Shown one piece after another: positions 53,975 through 63,320 of a DNA stretch of 64,000 bases. The notes below the pieces were generated by a model. The model did not search any database. It worked only from the letters and a program-made list of their open reading frames with translations, and was not told the origin of the DNA. A program made the position numbers and the translations under genes. The DNA is from Calothrix sp. NIES-2100 (GTDB lineage: Bacteria; Cyanobacteriota; Cyanobacteriia; Cyanobacteriales; Nostocaceae), in assembly GCF_002368195.1 (NCBI RefSeq), contig NZ_AP018178.1:667738-731737 (forward strand), given 5' to 3'. Each line of letters begins with the position of its first letter. Within the stretch, counting starts at the first letter, position 1.

Positions 53975-54736
53975 ATGAGTGAAATACTAAAAATTGGTAA
54001 CCGTACAATCACGGCTGAGGAACTGATACCCTTGTTAGCAAGCTACCAAATGCTGCCACAGTTGCGACGGGAATTAATTATTGATGCAGCGATCGCATCA
54101 ATCGACTGTACCCCAGAAGAAATCACCTCTGCCAAACAGCAGTTTTTTGCTGAGAGACAGTTAAAATCAGAAGCCGAACTCAAAGCTTGGATGGAATATC
54201 AAGGTCTGGGAGCCAATCAACTAGAAGCGATGACTGTACGTAAGCTAAAAGTTGAAAAATTCAAGCACCTCACCTGGGGTAAAAAACTCGAAGCCTATTT
54301 TTTTCAATCTAAAGCAAAACTAGACAAAGTAATTTATTCTCTGTTGCGTACTCAAGATATCGGAATTGCTCAAGAGTTATACTTTCGCATTCAAGCCAAA
54401 GAGCAGACATTTGCAGACGTAGCGCGAGAATATTCACAAGGCCCAGAAGCGCAAACAGGTGGGTTAGTTGGCCCTGTTGAACTCAGCCAACTCCATCCAG
54501 CAATGGCGCAACTACTTTCTAACAATCAACCAGGCCTGGTTTTACCACCCAATCGCATCGGGGAATGGATTGTAATTGTGCAGTTGGAGAAATTTATCCC
54601 TGCTCAACTAGATGATTCGATGAGAATGCGCCTGTTGAATGAACTGTTTGAAGGTTGGATGAACGAACAGCAAAAGCAAATGATGTTATCTGCTAATTCA
54701 TCAGATGATAGTTCATCTTTAAGCAGATTGGCGTAA
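53975..54736 (+). CDS. Parvulin-type peptidyl-prolyl isomerase (PpiC/SurA-like)
   Basis: The 253-residue protein has an N-terminal SurA-like helical region (about 1-110) and a parvulin domain (about 115-210) with the signature FADVAREYSQGPEAQTGGLVGPVELSQLHP. No signal peptide is seen, so it may act in the cytosol or at a secretion channel. Parvulins of this type are often encoded beside peptide exporters in cyanobacteria. The ABC exporter gene at 54910 is convergent, which is suggestive only. Confidence 0.8.
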   Translation: MSEILKIGNRTITAEELIPLLASYQMLPQLRRELIIDAAIASIDCTPEEITSAKQQFFAERQLKSEAELKAWMEYQGLGANQLEAMTVRKLKVEKFKHLTWGKKLEAYFFQSKAKLDKVIYSLLRTQDIGIAQELYFRIQAKEQTFADVAREYSQGPEAQTGGLVGPVELSQLHPAMAQLLSNNQPGLVLPPNRIGEWIVIVQLEKFIPAQLDDSMRMRLLNELFEGWMNEQQKQMMLSANSSDDSSSLSRLA

Positions 54737-54909
54737 GGGGATGTGCTTCGACTTCTCTGCGAGACGCTACGCGCTAAGCGGAGCTATGCCGCAGGCTTTA
54801 CGCTCAGCAACCGGGGGATGAGGGGGACAAGGGAGTGTGGGAGGAAATGATCAAAAGGCTTCTCACCCCTCCCAATACCCAATGCCCCATGCCCCATGCC
54901 CAATGCCCA
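54737..54909. repeat. Dispersed repeat plus CCCATGC tandem units
   Basis: CTTCTCTGCGAGACGCTACG and GCCGCAGGCTTTACGCTCAG belong to a dispersed Nostoc-type repeat, also seen at 42448-42490. CCCAATGC / CCCATGC units follow at 54877-54909. No gene is present. Confidence 0.6.
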
Positions 54910-56634
54910 TTAACTAAACTGTTGTGCATAAAATCGCGCATAGCGTCCATGAAGCGCTAACAGTTCTTCATGGGTTCCTGATTCGACAATTTGTCCCCGT
55001 TCCAGCACTAAAATCCGATCGCATCTTTTCACTGTACTTAATCTATGAGCAATAATAAATACAGTACGTCCTTGCATCAGTCTTTCTAAAGCCTCTTGTA
55101 CCAAGGCTTCTGACTCGGAGTCTAGGGCTGATGTGGCTTCATCAAGTATCAAAATTTGCGGGTTGAGGAGAACAGCACGAGCGATCGCAATTCTTTGTCT
55201 TTGTCCCCCTGATAAATTCATCCCCCGTTCACCTACCCAAGTATCATAACCTTCGGGTAGCTGGGTAATAAACTGATGGGCATTAGCAATTTTTGCCGCT
55301 TCTTCTACAGCTGACATTTCAAAGGAATCTTGTCCAAAAGCGATATTTTGAGCAATAGTCCCAGAAAACATGATAGTTTCTTGGGGAACAATGCCGATTT
55401 GCCGCCGCAGACTATGGAGTGTGACATCGCGAATGTCCACGCCATCAATCAAGATTTGACCAGACACAGGATCGTAAAACCGGGGTAGAAGATTCACGAA
55501 TGTGGTTTTCCCCGCACCAGAAGCACCCACAAGGGCGATCGCTTCTCCTGGTAATGCCAACAAACTGATATCTTTGATTACAGGTTCACCTCTTTTGTAA
55601 GCAAAAGCCACATGGTCATATTCCACCTTACCTTGTACAGGGGGAAGAGCGATCGCATTTGGCTTTTCTAATACCGTTGGTTGAATTGCCAATAATTCAA
55701 AAACTCGGTCAACTGATGCCTCACCCTGCTTAAATTCGTTGTAATTATTAGTAGTATGACCAATAGGATCAATTAATAACGCCGCCGCTGTTAAGTAGCT
55801 GAAAAACTCTCCCACCGTTAAATTGCGTTGGGAAATTTGCCAGCCTCCCACCATTAATAGTGATAAAGCACTCACAGCTTCTAAGAACCCGACGATGGGG
55901 ATTTGAATCGCTTTGAGTCGTTCGGCTGAGTATTTAGCTTTGAGGCTGCGTTCTGCTTCATGGCTAAACCTAGCAATTTCATAGGTTTCGGCTGCAAAAG
56001 CCTGTACTAAACGAATCCCACTAAAAACTTCTGTCAGGATAGCCGATAAACTTGAGATCCGATTTTGGCTGCGACGAGAATATTTTTGTAACCGTTCGCC
56101 AAACCAACCAATCAAAATACCCATCAGTGGTGCGACAATTATGGTTGCTAGTGTGAGCTGCCAATTCAAGTAAATCATGTAGATAGGAATTGCTAGCAAT
56201 TGCAACACACAGGGGATTAAGTCGTGAAATATTTTATTAACAACTTCCCCAATCCTGTCAACATCCTCAGTTAAGCGGTAAGATAAATCACCTGCTTTAG
56301 CGGTTTCAAAATAGCTCAGGTTGAGTTTTTGTAGATGGGCGTAGACTTGTTTACGGAGATGAAATGCTACTCTTAGAGCAGCTTGCGCCATGTAAATATC
56401 TTGCACAGACTGAAAAAATCCCCGGACAAGAAATACGACAGCGCAGATTCCAGCTATTTGTGCGATCGCTACTACATTACCGTCTCCAAAGGGAACTGCC
56501 AATTTACCTGCGAGATTAATCAGCGTTAATGTAGCCAGCACATATCCGAAAATGCCAATAAATCCCTTAGTGATAGTTTGCCACTGAGGTCGGATATAAG
56601 GTAGTAGTTGCCAATAATTAGATCGCGTTTTCAA
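54910..56634 (-). CDS. ABC exporter, fused permease and ATPase (MsbA-like)
   Basis: The 574-residue half-transporter has six membrane helices (about 1-310) and an ATPase domain with Walker A GASGAGKTTF (about 367), signature LSGGQRQRIAIARA (about 472), Walker B ILILDEATSALD and the H-loop IIAHRLSTV. It should work as a homodimer exporting lipid or a hydrophobic compound or peptide. The length fits MsbA/LmrA-type exporters. There is no N-terminal C39 peptidase, so a bacteriocin-processing role is unlikely. Confidence 0.88.
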   Translation of the reverse strand: MKTRSNYWQLLPYIRPQWQTITKGFIGIFGYVLATLTLINLAGKLAVPFGDGNVVAIAQIAGICAVVFLVRGFFQSVQDIYMAQAALRVAFHLRKQVYAHLQKLNLSYFETAKAGDLSYRLTEDVDRIGEVVNKIFHDLIPCVLQLLAIPIYMIYLNWQLTLATIIVAPLMGILIGWFGERLQKYSRRSQNRISSLSAILTEVFSGIRLVQAFAAETYEIARFSHEAERSLKAKYSAERLKAIQIPIVGFLEAVSALSLLMVGGWQISQRNLTVGEFFSYLTAAALLIDPIGHTTNNYNEFKQGEASVDRVFELLAIQPTVLEKPNAIALPPVQGKVEYDHVAFAYKRGEPVIKDISLLALPGEAIALVGASGAGKTTFVNLLPRFYDPVSGQILIDGVDIRDVTLHSLRRQIGIVPQETIMFSGTIAQNIAFGQDSFEMSAVEEAAKIANAHQFITQLPEGYDTWVGERGMNLSGGQRQRIAIARAVLLNPQILILDEATSALDSESEALVQEALERLMQGRTVFIIAHRLSTVKRCDRILVLERGQIVESGTHEELLALHGRYARFYAQQFS

Positions 56635-56724
56635 GCTGTCACATCCACAATAATATTCTCCTTTGTTTGACGCTATCAGTTTTTGGGTAGTTTCTAAATA
56701 GTTATAGATAATTTCCGATTCAGG

Positions 56725-56970
56725 CTATTTTGCGATCGCCAAAGACTGCAAAAGGTCGAGGTTGAGAGAAGGCTGACTGATAAATTTAGCATAGGCTGTA
56801 CTCAAGTACGGACGATATTCATCATGATTGGCAATATAAGTTTGCATGAAAGCAACACTCAAAGCACTCAGATAGCTAAAGAGATATTGAATCTCAACAT
56901 ATTTTAATTGAATTGCTATTTTACAACACTGAGCTAATAGACTGTTTTTGAGATTGTTGAGTTCTAAATT
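56725..56970 (-). pseudogene. Gene remnant without a start codon
   Basis: The minus-strand frame is open for 81 residues between TAA (56971-56973) and TAG (56725-56727) and reads LLAQCCKIAIQLKYVEIQYL, continuing to FMQTYIANHDEYRPYLS and ending LLQSLAIAK. Its composition looks like real protein, but the first ATG (56846-56848) leaves only 41 residues. It is most likely the 3' end of a decayed gene. No family is recognised. Confidence 0.35.
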
Positions 56971-56973
56971 TTA

Positions 56974-57304
56974 TCGAAAATTTAGGTGGTGCGATCGCAT
57001 CCATTAGCTAAGTCAAGATGGCGCTGCAAAAGCGATCGCTCATCTCCTGTAGGATGCTTTCAAGCATTCAGAATCATCTGAAATGCTCTTGGATAGGTGA
57101 GTTAACGCTCTTGTGTATAAAGCTTGCATCATATTGCCGAAAATTTGGGTATGTTTAGGGATGCTTTTTTTGATTTAAATAGTACAATTGTTCTAGTAAC
57201 AAACTTTATTTTCCAACTTCCACCAACTTGAGTGAAATCGCCTGTGAAGAAGAACCCAAGGCGATGGATTTGTAGTGCCAGGGAGTTTTTAGGAGGTCAA
57301 CATT
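56974..57304. other. Leader region of the gene at 57305
   Basis: No gene is seen. Two HIP1-type sites occur (about 56991-56999 and 57031-57039), and a strong ribosome binding site, AGGAGG (57291-57296), precedes the ATG at 57305. Confidence 0.5.
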
Positions 57305-57982
57305 ATGATCGCACAAGTACAGAGTGTAATTCCCACGCAAATTGACTCTAAAGCGATTGCAACATCAGAATTTGAGCAATATGTTGAAGAAAAACCTAAC
57401 GCCCTCAAAAGTGTTGGTGGAGAAAAATATTCTTTCCTGACCTTGGCTGATGTTACCAAAACAATTTTACATCATGCCTTTTGGTTAGCTGAACAAAAAC
57501 AAAAGCTTTCGCTCAAGCAGTACAAAAAGCTACTTGTTGACCGAGACTTCCGGGGTGAAGAAAAAAAGTATCTGAAGATTGCGGCGGTATTTGGTCAGTT
57601 TGCGCCCCAAGATTTAGCACAAATTGAACCTTTAACTGTATATCAGCTAGCAAATAACAGTAATAAGTACAAGCCAGTGATAGACGCACTGTTAGACTTA
57701 AGCGCGATTACCCAAGAAGCTGTACGTTCTTTAGTCAAAGAACATCGCAAACCCAAAGCACCAAAACCGGAAAAACCAAGTATTTGGCGGCGGACAAAGA
57801 ATGGGGGACGGTATTGCCAAATTCCCGCAATTCACGAAGAGGATGAGCGTACAGGGGTAACTCTGCAAAGCATGATCGATACAGAAGGTTTAAGCGCTCA
57901 ACAAATCGTCGCAGAAGCGGTAGCCTTGCGAAAGGCATATAAGGAAGGAAGGTTAGTTTTAGTAAAGGAAAACAAAAATTAA
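57305..57982 (+). CDS. Cyanobacterial-type protein of unknown function
   Basis: The 225-residue protein is helical and basic in the middle (RKPKAPKPEKPSIWRR), with a preceding region KQYKKLLVDRDFRGEEKKYLKIAAVFGQFAPQDL and a C-terminal part that includes ARG/LYS-rich and Gln-rich helices (LSAQQIVAEAVALRKAYKEG). It may bind nucleic acid, but no known domain is recognised. The strong AGGAGG site suggests good translation. Confidence 0.6.
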   Translation: MIAQVQSVIPTQIDSKAIATSEFEQYVEEKPNALKSVGGEKYSFLTLADVTKTILHHAFWLAEQKQKLSLKQYKKLLVDRDFRGEEKKYLKIAAVFGQFAPQDLAQIEPLTVYQLANNSNKYKPVIDALLDLSAITQEAVRSLVKEHRKPKAPKPEKPSIWRRTKNGGRYCQIPAIHEEDERTGVTLQSMIDTEGLSAQQIVAEAVALRKAYKEGRLVLVKENKN

Positions 57983-58311
57983 TTTACAGCGTATTTCAGG
58001 TAAATGAGGTATGCCGGTAGGGGCACTGCCGTGCCCTTACAATTATTTGTACCTCACCAACTTGCAATCTGCTGTAAGGGAATTCCAAAAAATAAATGAT
58101 TCTGCTTAAAGTTATTGACCGTTGACTGTTAACTGTGAACAGTCAACGGTCAACACTCAACAATTACTTCGGGAATATTTTTTTTACTTGAAAGTCTCTA
58201 TATCTATCTAAATCTATAGTCGCTTCAACTTAATGGTAGAAGCACAATGTTTGCTTCATCTCTACTATTAAAACCGTAGAAATAAACCGCAGTCTAACTG
58301 TTGTGTAACTT
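57983..58311. other. Intergenic region with two hairpins
   Basis: GGGCAC / GTGCCC (58021-58036) belongs to a common short dispersed hairpin. GACCGTTGACTGTT (58116-58129) pairs perfectly with AACAGTCAACGGTC (58137-58150) and could end transcription of the upstream gene. No coding region is seen. Confidence 0.6.
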
Positions 58312-58527
58312 ATGGACTTTAAATACAGGTGGAAAAATGGCAGACCGCCAAGTCGAGATGAAGCAGCACGGACTCAGCATTTACTAGATGAGAGTCAGTT
58401 TGAAAGTAAGGAAGACCACAGGCTAGCGGAGGAAATGGCCAGAAAACATTTAAACGTACCTCTATCAACTCAAGACGAAGACCTTTCTGTATTGCCAAAA
58501 GCGGCTCCTCCTGAAGAGAAGCGGTAG
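58312..58527 (+). CDS. Small hydrophilic protein, function unknown
   Basis: The 71-residue frame is highly charged and likely partly unstructured (WKNGRPPSRDEAARTQHLL, then LPKAAPPEEKR). There is no motif. Upstream bases lack a strong ribosome binding site, so this is a moderate call. Confidence 0.45.
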   Translation: MDFKYRWKNGRPPSRDEAARTQHLLDESQFESKEDHRLAEEMARKHLNVPLSTQDEDLSVLPKAAPPEEKR

Positions 58528-58640
58528 AAGGGTATCTCATAGTTAAATGCGATCGCTAAACGTTACTCTTACCAAACAGCGATCGCATCCTGCTGACTAG
58601 CTGGTAAGCTTTTTAATTGGGCGATCGCTTTTGATTGGGA

Positions 58641-58835
58641 CTACTCATGAGCAGATTCTCGTTGATCTAACTCTAGAAAAATTCCTTTAGCATTTAGAAC
58701 TAAATCTTCATCAGATAAGGGCGGAAAGTCTAAATCAACCGTCCGCTTCAAAATCTCTAATACCAACTCTAGTCGCTCTGAGTCTGTCAATCTGTCAAAG
58801 GTATTGAGAAGTTCTTGTACTAAAGCAGTCATCAT
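58641..58835 (-). CDS. Small antitoxin-like protein
   Basis: The 64-residue acidic helical protein (LLNTFDRLTDSERLELVLEILKR then FPPLSDEDLVLNA) resembles the small antitoxins or adaptor proteins common in cyanobacterial toxin-antitoxin loci. No toxin gene is beside it, so it may be an orphan. The resemblance is general. Confidence 0.45.
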   Translation of the reverse strand: MMTALVQELLNTFDRLTDSERLELVLEILKRTVDLDFPPLSDEDLVLNAKGIFLELDQRESAHE

Positions 58836-59020
58836 CTGTTTCCTAGACCTGTTCCCAGGATACCACGAGCTTTAGAGGGAGTTTTAGCCATTGCTTGCTC
58901 AAGCGGTTTTTACTAACAGAATTATTGCAGTGATCGCATTTTGCTGACCAGCTGGTAAGGTTTTTAATCGGGCGATCGCTTGTTCAAGCAACACTGATCG
59001 ATGTGGTGTAACCAGTCAAT

Positions 59021-59234
59021 ACAATTCAATTGCAGCCCAATGCAATCAAATTGCAAACTAATACAATTCAATTACAGCCCGATGCAATCGCATTGCAGCC
59101 CAATGCAATCAAATTGCAGCCCGATGCAATCGTATTGCAGACCGATGCAATCGCATTACAGACCGATGCAATTCAATTGCAGCCCGATGCAATCGCATTG
59201 CAGACCGATGCAATCAAATTGCAGCCCGATGCAA
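59021..59234. repeat. 21-bp tandem repeat (minisatellite)
   Basis: Units like GCAGCCCGATGCAATCAAATT repeat about ten times with changes. Because 21 is a multiple of three, the tract is open in more than one frame and yields QPDAIKL-type or CSPMQSN-type repeats. There is no ribosome binding site and no non-repetitive protein sequence, so coding is doubtful. Each unit contains GCAAT-NNN-ATTGC-like short palindromes. Confidence 0.8.
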
Positions 59235-59440
59235 TAATATAATCAGCAGATGCGATCGCTCAACGTGACTCTTGCTAAACAGTAGTCGCGTAACTTCATA
59301 TTGCAGCGATCGCAACTTGTTCACTAGCTGGTGTTTAATTAGGCGATCGCTTTGAAGAACAACTCGGTCATAGCGAGAGCAATCCTATAAAAGATATACC
59401 ATCAATTATTCTCTTGTTCTACTGTGACAACTACCACCAA

Positions 59441-59863
59441 TTATTCTGGCTCCTCTTGCTCTCCAGTCACAGTCCATTTCCACATTGCCATGAGAAACTG
59501 ATTCAGCTTGTAATTCTCCTCATACCAGTCGATGGAATTACTCTTAATACCTTGCCAAACAATTGGATTTAGTTTGCTAACATCAGCCTGGTCGATACCG
59601 CAGAAAACAACCGATTGGTATTCCTCCATGAACACAAGTTTGTTATCTATCCATCCAATTTCCTCGATGGGTAGCAACTGATTGTGTTCCTTATTAATGC
59701 AATGTTGACCAGCTATAGCGTAATAATCAATAAGTGCTTTGGGAAGTGTTAACGCAGACTCTGCCAGCTTTGCTTGAACAAAATTATTTCCCAGACCATC
59801 TGATGGCTGTAGCGAAAAACCAAAAATCTCTTGAAATCTTCGCTTGTAATACTCTTTAAACAT
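59441..59863 (-). CDS. SUKH/SMI1-KNR4-like protein
   Basis: The 140-residue protein has the SUKH-type pattern: LTLPKALIDYYAIAG near the middle, NQLLPIEEIGWIDNKLVFMEE, then the strand VVFCGIDQ and a C-terminal SIDWYEEN. SUKH proteins are often immunity proteins against contact-dependent toxins. No toxin gene is adjacent, so the role is unproven. Start ATG at 59863 is clear. Confidence 0.6.
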   Translation of the reverse strand: MFKEYYKRRFQEIFGFSLQPSDGLGNNFVQAKLAESALTLPKALIDYYAIAGQHCINKEHNQLLPIEEIGWIDNKLVFMEEYQSVVFCGIDQADVSKLNPIVWQGIKSNSIDWYEENYKLNQFLMAMWKWTVTGEQEEPE

Positions 59864-59957
59864 AGTTAATGCTGGGACGATCTAATTATGCTGAGAGTTA
59901 AATTAATATTTTAGTGGATCTGCTAGTTCAAGTTATCAGAGTGCAGTCTTGTTAATT

Positions 59958-60695
59958 ATGCAAGAGTATTACAAAGAAGACCTCGCATTTATTCATGATG
60001 TCGGTTACAGTGACTATGCTCTCAAATCTGCTCCGGGGATATTAGAAATTCTAGCTGAAAATAATATCCGCGAAGGACTAATAGTAGATTTAGGTTGTGG
60101 TAGCGGCTTATCGGCGCAAGAGTTTACCAAAGCTGGGTATCATGTGTTGGGGATTGATATTTCTGAAGCAATGATTGCGATCGCCCGCGCCAGAGTGCCA
60201 AATGCCGAGTTTCGCATTGGTTCACTGTTTGAGGCAGAGATTCCGCCGTGTAATGCTGTAACATCAATTGGTGAATGTCTGAATTACCTGTTTGATCCTC
60301 ATAGCGATCGCCAAACCCTAATAAGTCTGTTCCAACGTATCTATAGCGCCTTAACTCCTCTTGGTGTCTTCATCTTCGACATTGCAGAACCAGGACAGGT
60401 TACTCAAGGAACTACCAAAGGATTTACTGAAGGCGAGGATTGGGTAGTACTTGTTGAGAAGGAAGAAAATCAAGAACAAAGCATCTTAACCCGTCGGATT
60501 ATTAGCTTTCGCAAACAGGGAGAACACTACAGACGCTCTGATGAAATACACCACCAACGGTTATATCAAGCAACGGATATTGCCAATCAACTCCATCAAG
60601 TTGGCTTTCAAGTTCAGACCATGCGTAGTTATGGTCAATATTCTCTGCCAAAAGCTCATTTAGCCTTCATCGCACGTAAAGTCAATAGTCAATAG
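59958..60695 (+). CDS. Class I SAM-dependent methyltransferase
   Basis: The 245-residue protein has motif I VDLGCGSGLSAQEF (about 39-52), the acidic GIDISEAMIAIARAR loop after the second strand, and FRIGSLFE and ITSIGECLNYLFD-like segments. These bind S-adenosylmethionine. The substrate cannot be told; the C-terminal part resembles small-molecule methyltransferases. ATG at 59958 is preferred over the in-frame TTG nine bases earlier. Confidence 0.85.
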   Translation: MQEYYKEDLAFIHDVGYSDYALKSAPGILEILAENNIREGLIVDLGCGSGLSAQEFTKAGYHVLGIDISEAMIAIARARVPNAEFRIGSLFEAEIPPCNAVTSIGECLNYLFDPHSDRQTLISLFQRIYSALTPLGVFIFDIAEPGQVTQGTTKGFTEGEDWVVLVEKEENQEQSILTRRIISFRKQGEHYRRSDEIHHQRLYQATDIANQLHQVGFQVQTMRSYGQYSLPKAHLAFIARKVNSQ

Positions 60696-61248
60696 TCATT
60701 GGTCAGTTGTCAGTTGTCAGTTGTCATTGCTCCTCCTTGTTCCCCTGTTCCCCGTGCTTTCCTTATCAAAGCCTAAACAACTGTGAAATTCACAATTGGC
60801 GTTATTGAATTTTGCGATTATAACTGAATAGTGAATTTACTGCTGTCCATAAGCTGCGCTCATGAATAGGGACAGATCATCTACCCAACGCTACGGGTTG
60901 GTCAAACTCTTCACCCGTTACAACGTTCAATCCGAGATCAGTGTGTCGTGAAGGATTTCAGTTGGTAATTCTTTTATACCTATCTGAAAAAACTAGTCAC
61001 TATTCATCAGAATACGGTGGAGCTTGGACATTAGTGAATATTTCACACCTTTCATTTAGTAAGTAACAAAGGCTAGTAATCATCAATGTCAAATCTTATA
61101 AAGCCTTATATATCAAGGCTTGCATTTAATTTACGTATCTAGAAGAGCAATGTGTGCTTTGTACATCTTGTATTTATAGATACTTTAATATAGGATGAAT
61201 CAACTCTAGTAGAATGTTAACTTTTTTTCAAAGTGTGAGGAATTTACT
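60696..61248. other. Intergenic region upstream of the putative outer-membrane gene
   Basis: GTCAGTT repeats (60703-60726) lie next to the methyltransferase stop. The remaining 500 bp contain no gene or strong hairpin that I can see. The end provides the ribosome binding site TGAGGAA before the GTG at 61249. Confidence 0.5.
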
Positions 61249-62421
61249 GTGATTCAAGAAAACTCAATAAGTATATTAGTACCCAAACCAGTTAAGTATA
61301 TTTTTTCTAGTTTAGGAAAAACCTTAGTTACTAGTCTTTTGCTGACTACAGCTATATCCACCCATTCCGCAGTTGCTAAAGATAAGTTGATAGCTGACAA
61401 CCCCAACAGTAAATTAAGTTCTGAAAATAAACCACAAGCGGATTCTGCCACTTTTGAAAGTGTTGCAGAGCAGGATATGGACTGGGAAAAGGTAGTTGTA
61501 GAACATGACAATCCCAGTGTTGAATTCAGTTCTTTTCCAATATCTCAAGCATCTGCTGCCAATTCTGATGTTGTGGAAAATCACAATGCAGACTTCAAGC
61601 AAAAACAACCTCAACTAATTGCGCAATCAGATTCTTCTGGAGCTGCGGGGGATACTTTAGGAGAAGCCAATCGATTACGCCAAGAGCTTTTTATTGAACC
61701 CATAGTCACCGAGATCCCCAGACCGCGAGCGGGAGCCGCACCAGGTTCTAGTGCTGGAACTCCTACCGCCTATGGTGCAAGTTGGGGTCAAGCCTTCATT
61801 GGTGCTGGCGGATTCATACCTTTCGATAAAGGAAAAGTAGATGGTTCCATAGCTGCTGGTTTTGGTCTAGGAGATGCAGTTAAATCCGTAGGGCTGGAAA
61901 TTGACTTTAACATTTACAGCGTCGGTGGTCAAAAGGAATTGTTAGGCGACTTTGGCGAAAGTGGAGGTATTGGTTTCAAATTACATAAATATTTTGCTGA
62001 CGGTACAGCAGTTGCTGTGGGTTGGTCGAACCCAATTACATGGGGAGAAGGAAATAGGGCTAGAGATACTATCTATGGAGTAGTTACTAAGGCATTTTAC
62101 TTGCAGCCAAATAGCCCCAATAATAAATTACCTTTGACTGTTTCTGTTGGTCTTGGTAGTGGTGCTTTTCGCTCCTTAGGCGCACAGAGAGATCGCTCCA
62201 GTGATAATCCACCAAATTTATTCGGTAGTTTAGGTTTACGAGTAATACCTGAAGCATCTGTAGTAGCTAGCTGGACAGGAAGTGCTTTGAATTTGGGTGC
62301 ATCTTTTGCTCCTTTAAAAGATACCCCTGTAGTGATCAACACTATTTTCACAGATGTCACTGGCACCGCGACTAACACTTCTGGTTTTAGTGTAAGCGCT
62401 GGGTATATTTTCCAGTTCTAA
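61249..62421 (+). CDS. Putative outer-membrane beta-barrel protein
   Basis: The 390-residue protein has a long N-terminal signal-like part (hydrophobic about 22-43, ending AVAKDK), an Asn/Ser-rich linker to about 165, and a C-terminal domain of about 220 residues with alternating Gly/hydrophobic strands that ends YIFQF, the terminal aromatic pattern of barrel proteins recognised by BamA. The start codon is GTG. It forms an operon with the secreted protein gene at 62461. Substrate unknown. Confidence 0.65.
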   Translation: MIQENSISILVPKPVKYIFSSLGKTLVTSLLLTTAISTHSAVAKDKLIADNPNSKLSSENKPQADSATFESVAEQDMDWEKVVVEHDNPSVEFSSFPISQASAANSDVVENHNADFKQKQPQLIAQSDSSGAAGDTLGEANRLRQELFIEPIVTEIPRPRAGAAPGSSAGTPTAYGASWGQAFIGAGGFIPFDKGKVDGSIAAGFGLGDAVKSVGLEIDFNIYSVGGQKELLGDFGESGGIGFKLHKYFADGTAVAVGWSNPITWGEGNRARDTIYGVVTKAFYLQPNSPNNKLPLTVSVGLGSGAFRSLGAQRDRSSDNPPNLFGSLGLRVIPEASVVASWTGSALNLGASFAPLKDTPVVINTIFTDVTGTATNTSGFSVSAGYIFQF

Positions 62422-62460
62422 TTTCCACATTTTATTGCTGATTAAATTTGAAACAAAAAC

Positions 62461-63078
62461 ATGAACAAGCAAAAATTCTCTTTAAGTCTGAGTTTGGTAT
62501 TAGTATTATCGAGTTCTTTGGTAGTTGCATCTAATAGAGCGGATGCTAGTCCATTTCAGAGTTTAGGAAACACCACAGATTCATCAGGTTTCTCTGGCGA
62601 TACTTTTACTCCTGGTGGTGTGGGAACATCAGCCCAACCCAATATACTACCAGGTACCAATGTAGAAATTAGCCCAAGTGGAAAAATTGTCGTATCAGAA
62701 GCAGTTCAAAATAGAGTGAATGGCATTGCTAGTGAAATCAAGGGCGAAGCACGGGATATTAATGATTGCTTAGCTGCTGTTGCCAGTGTTTTGTTCGGGG
62801 GAGGTTGTGCGCCACAAGCAAAGGAGCAAGTCCAATCAACTCTAGAAAGTTATCAAGTTAGACCAGAATTAGCAAAAGCATTTGTCGATTCAGTATCAGG
62901 TTTGTTAGCCAATGGAAATGTGGATATTACGCAATTGAATATTGCTATTAATAATTGGAATAATATAGTGAAACAACTTAACCCTAGTGACCTGCAAAAG
63001 GTTAAAGATAACCGAGATTTTGAACAACTAACAAGAAATTTGAAGCGATTAAGAGCAGGTTTGAAGAAACTCCTTTAA
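62461..63078 (+). CDS. Secreted protein, partner of the putative barrel protein
   Basis: The 205-residue protein has a signal peptide (about 1-30, ending RADASP), a Gly/Ser/Pro linker and a helical domain (about 85-200) with two cysteines (DCLAAVASVLFGGGC) that could form a disulfide. It is encoded 40 bases after the barrel gene. The family is not recognised. The pairing suggests a periplasmic or exported partner. Confidence 0.6.
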   Translation: MNKQKFSLSLSLVLVLSSSLVVASNRADASPFQSLGNTTDSSGFSGDTFTPGGVGTSAQPNILPGTNVEISPSGKIVVSEAVQNRVNGIASEIKGEARDINDCLAAVASVLFGGGCAPQAKEQVQSTLESYQVRPELAKAFVDSVSGLLANGNVDITQLNIAINNWNNIVKQLNPSDLQKVKDNRDFEQLTRNLKRLRAGLKKLL

Positions 63079-63119
63079 AACTTTGGGACTAAAGCAGCAT
63101 GTTATATCTTTTTAGTGTT

Positions 63120-63185
63120 GAGGCGGTCAATAGTCAATGGTAAAGAAATTCTAGACTATGGACTATGGACTATGGACTATTGACA
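63120..63185. repeat. STRR tract (GTCAATA and GACTATG units)
   Basis: GTCAATAGTCAATGG and GACTATGGACTATGGACTAT form a short tandem repeat between the secreted protein gene and the desaturase gene. Confidence 0.7.
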
Positions 63186-63320
63186 AACCCAACCTTAATT
63201 TATTGTGCAAGTTGCTTACGTCCTAAATTTGAGAAGATAATTTAGCCCACAGGCGATCGCTTGTGGGCTAAGTATTTACACTTTAAAAAATGTAATCATT
63301 TATTTGAGTAATTTCCTACT

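Noticed and set aside
59001..59242. Protein-coding genes in the 21-bp repeat tract
   Set aside because: Two frames are open only because the unit is a multiple of three. There is no start signal and no non-repeat sequence.
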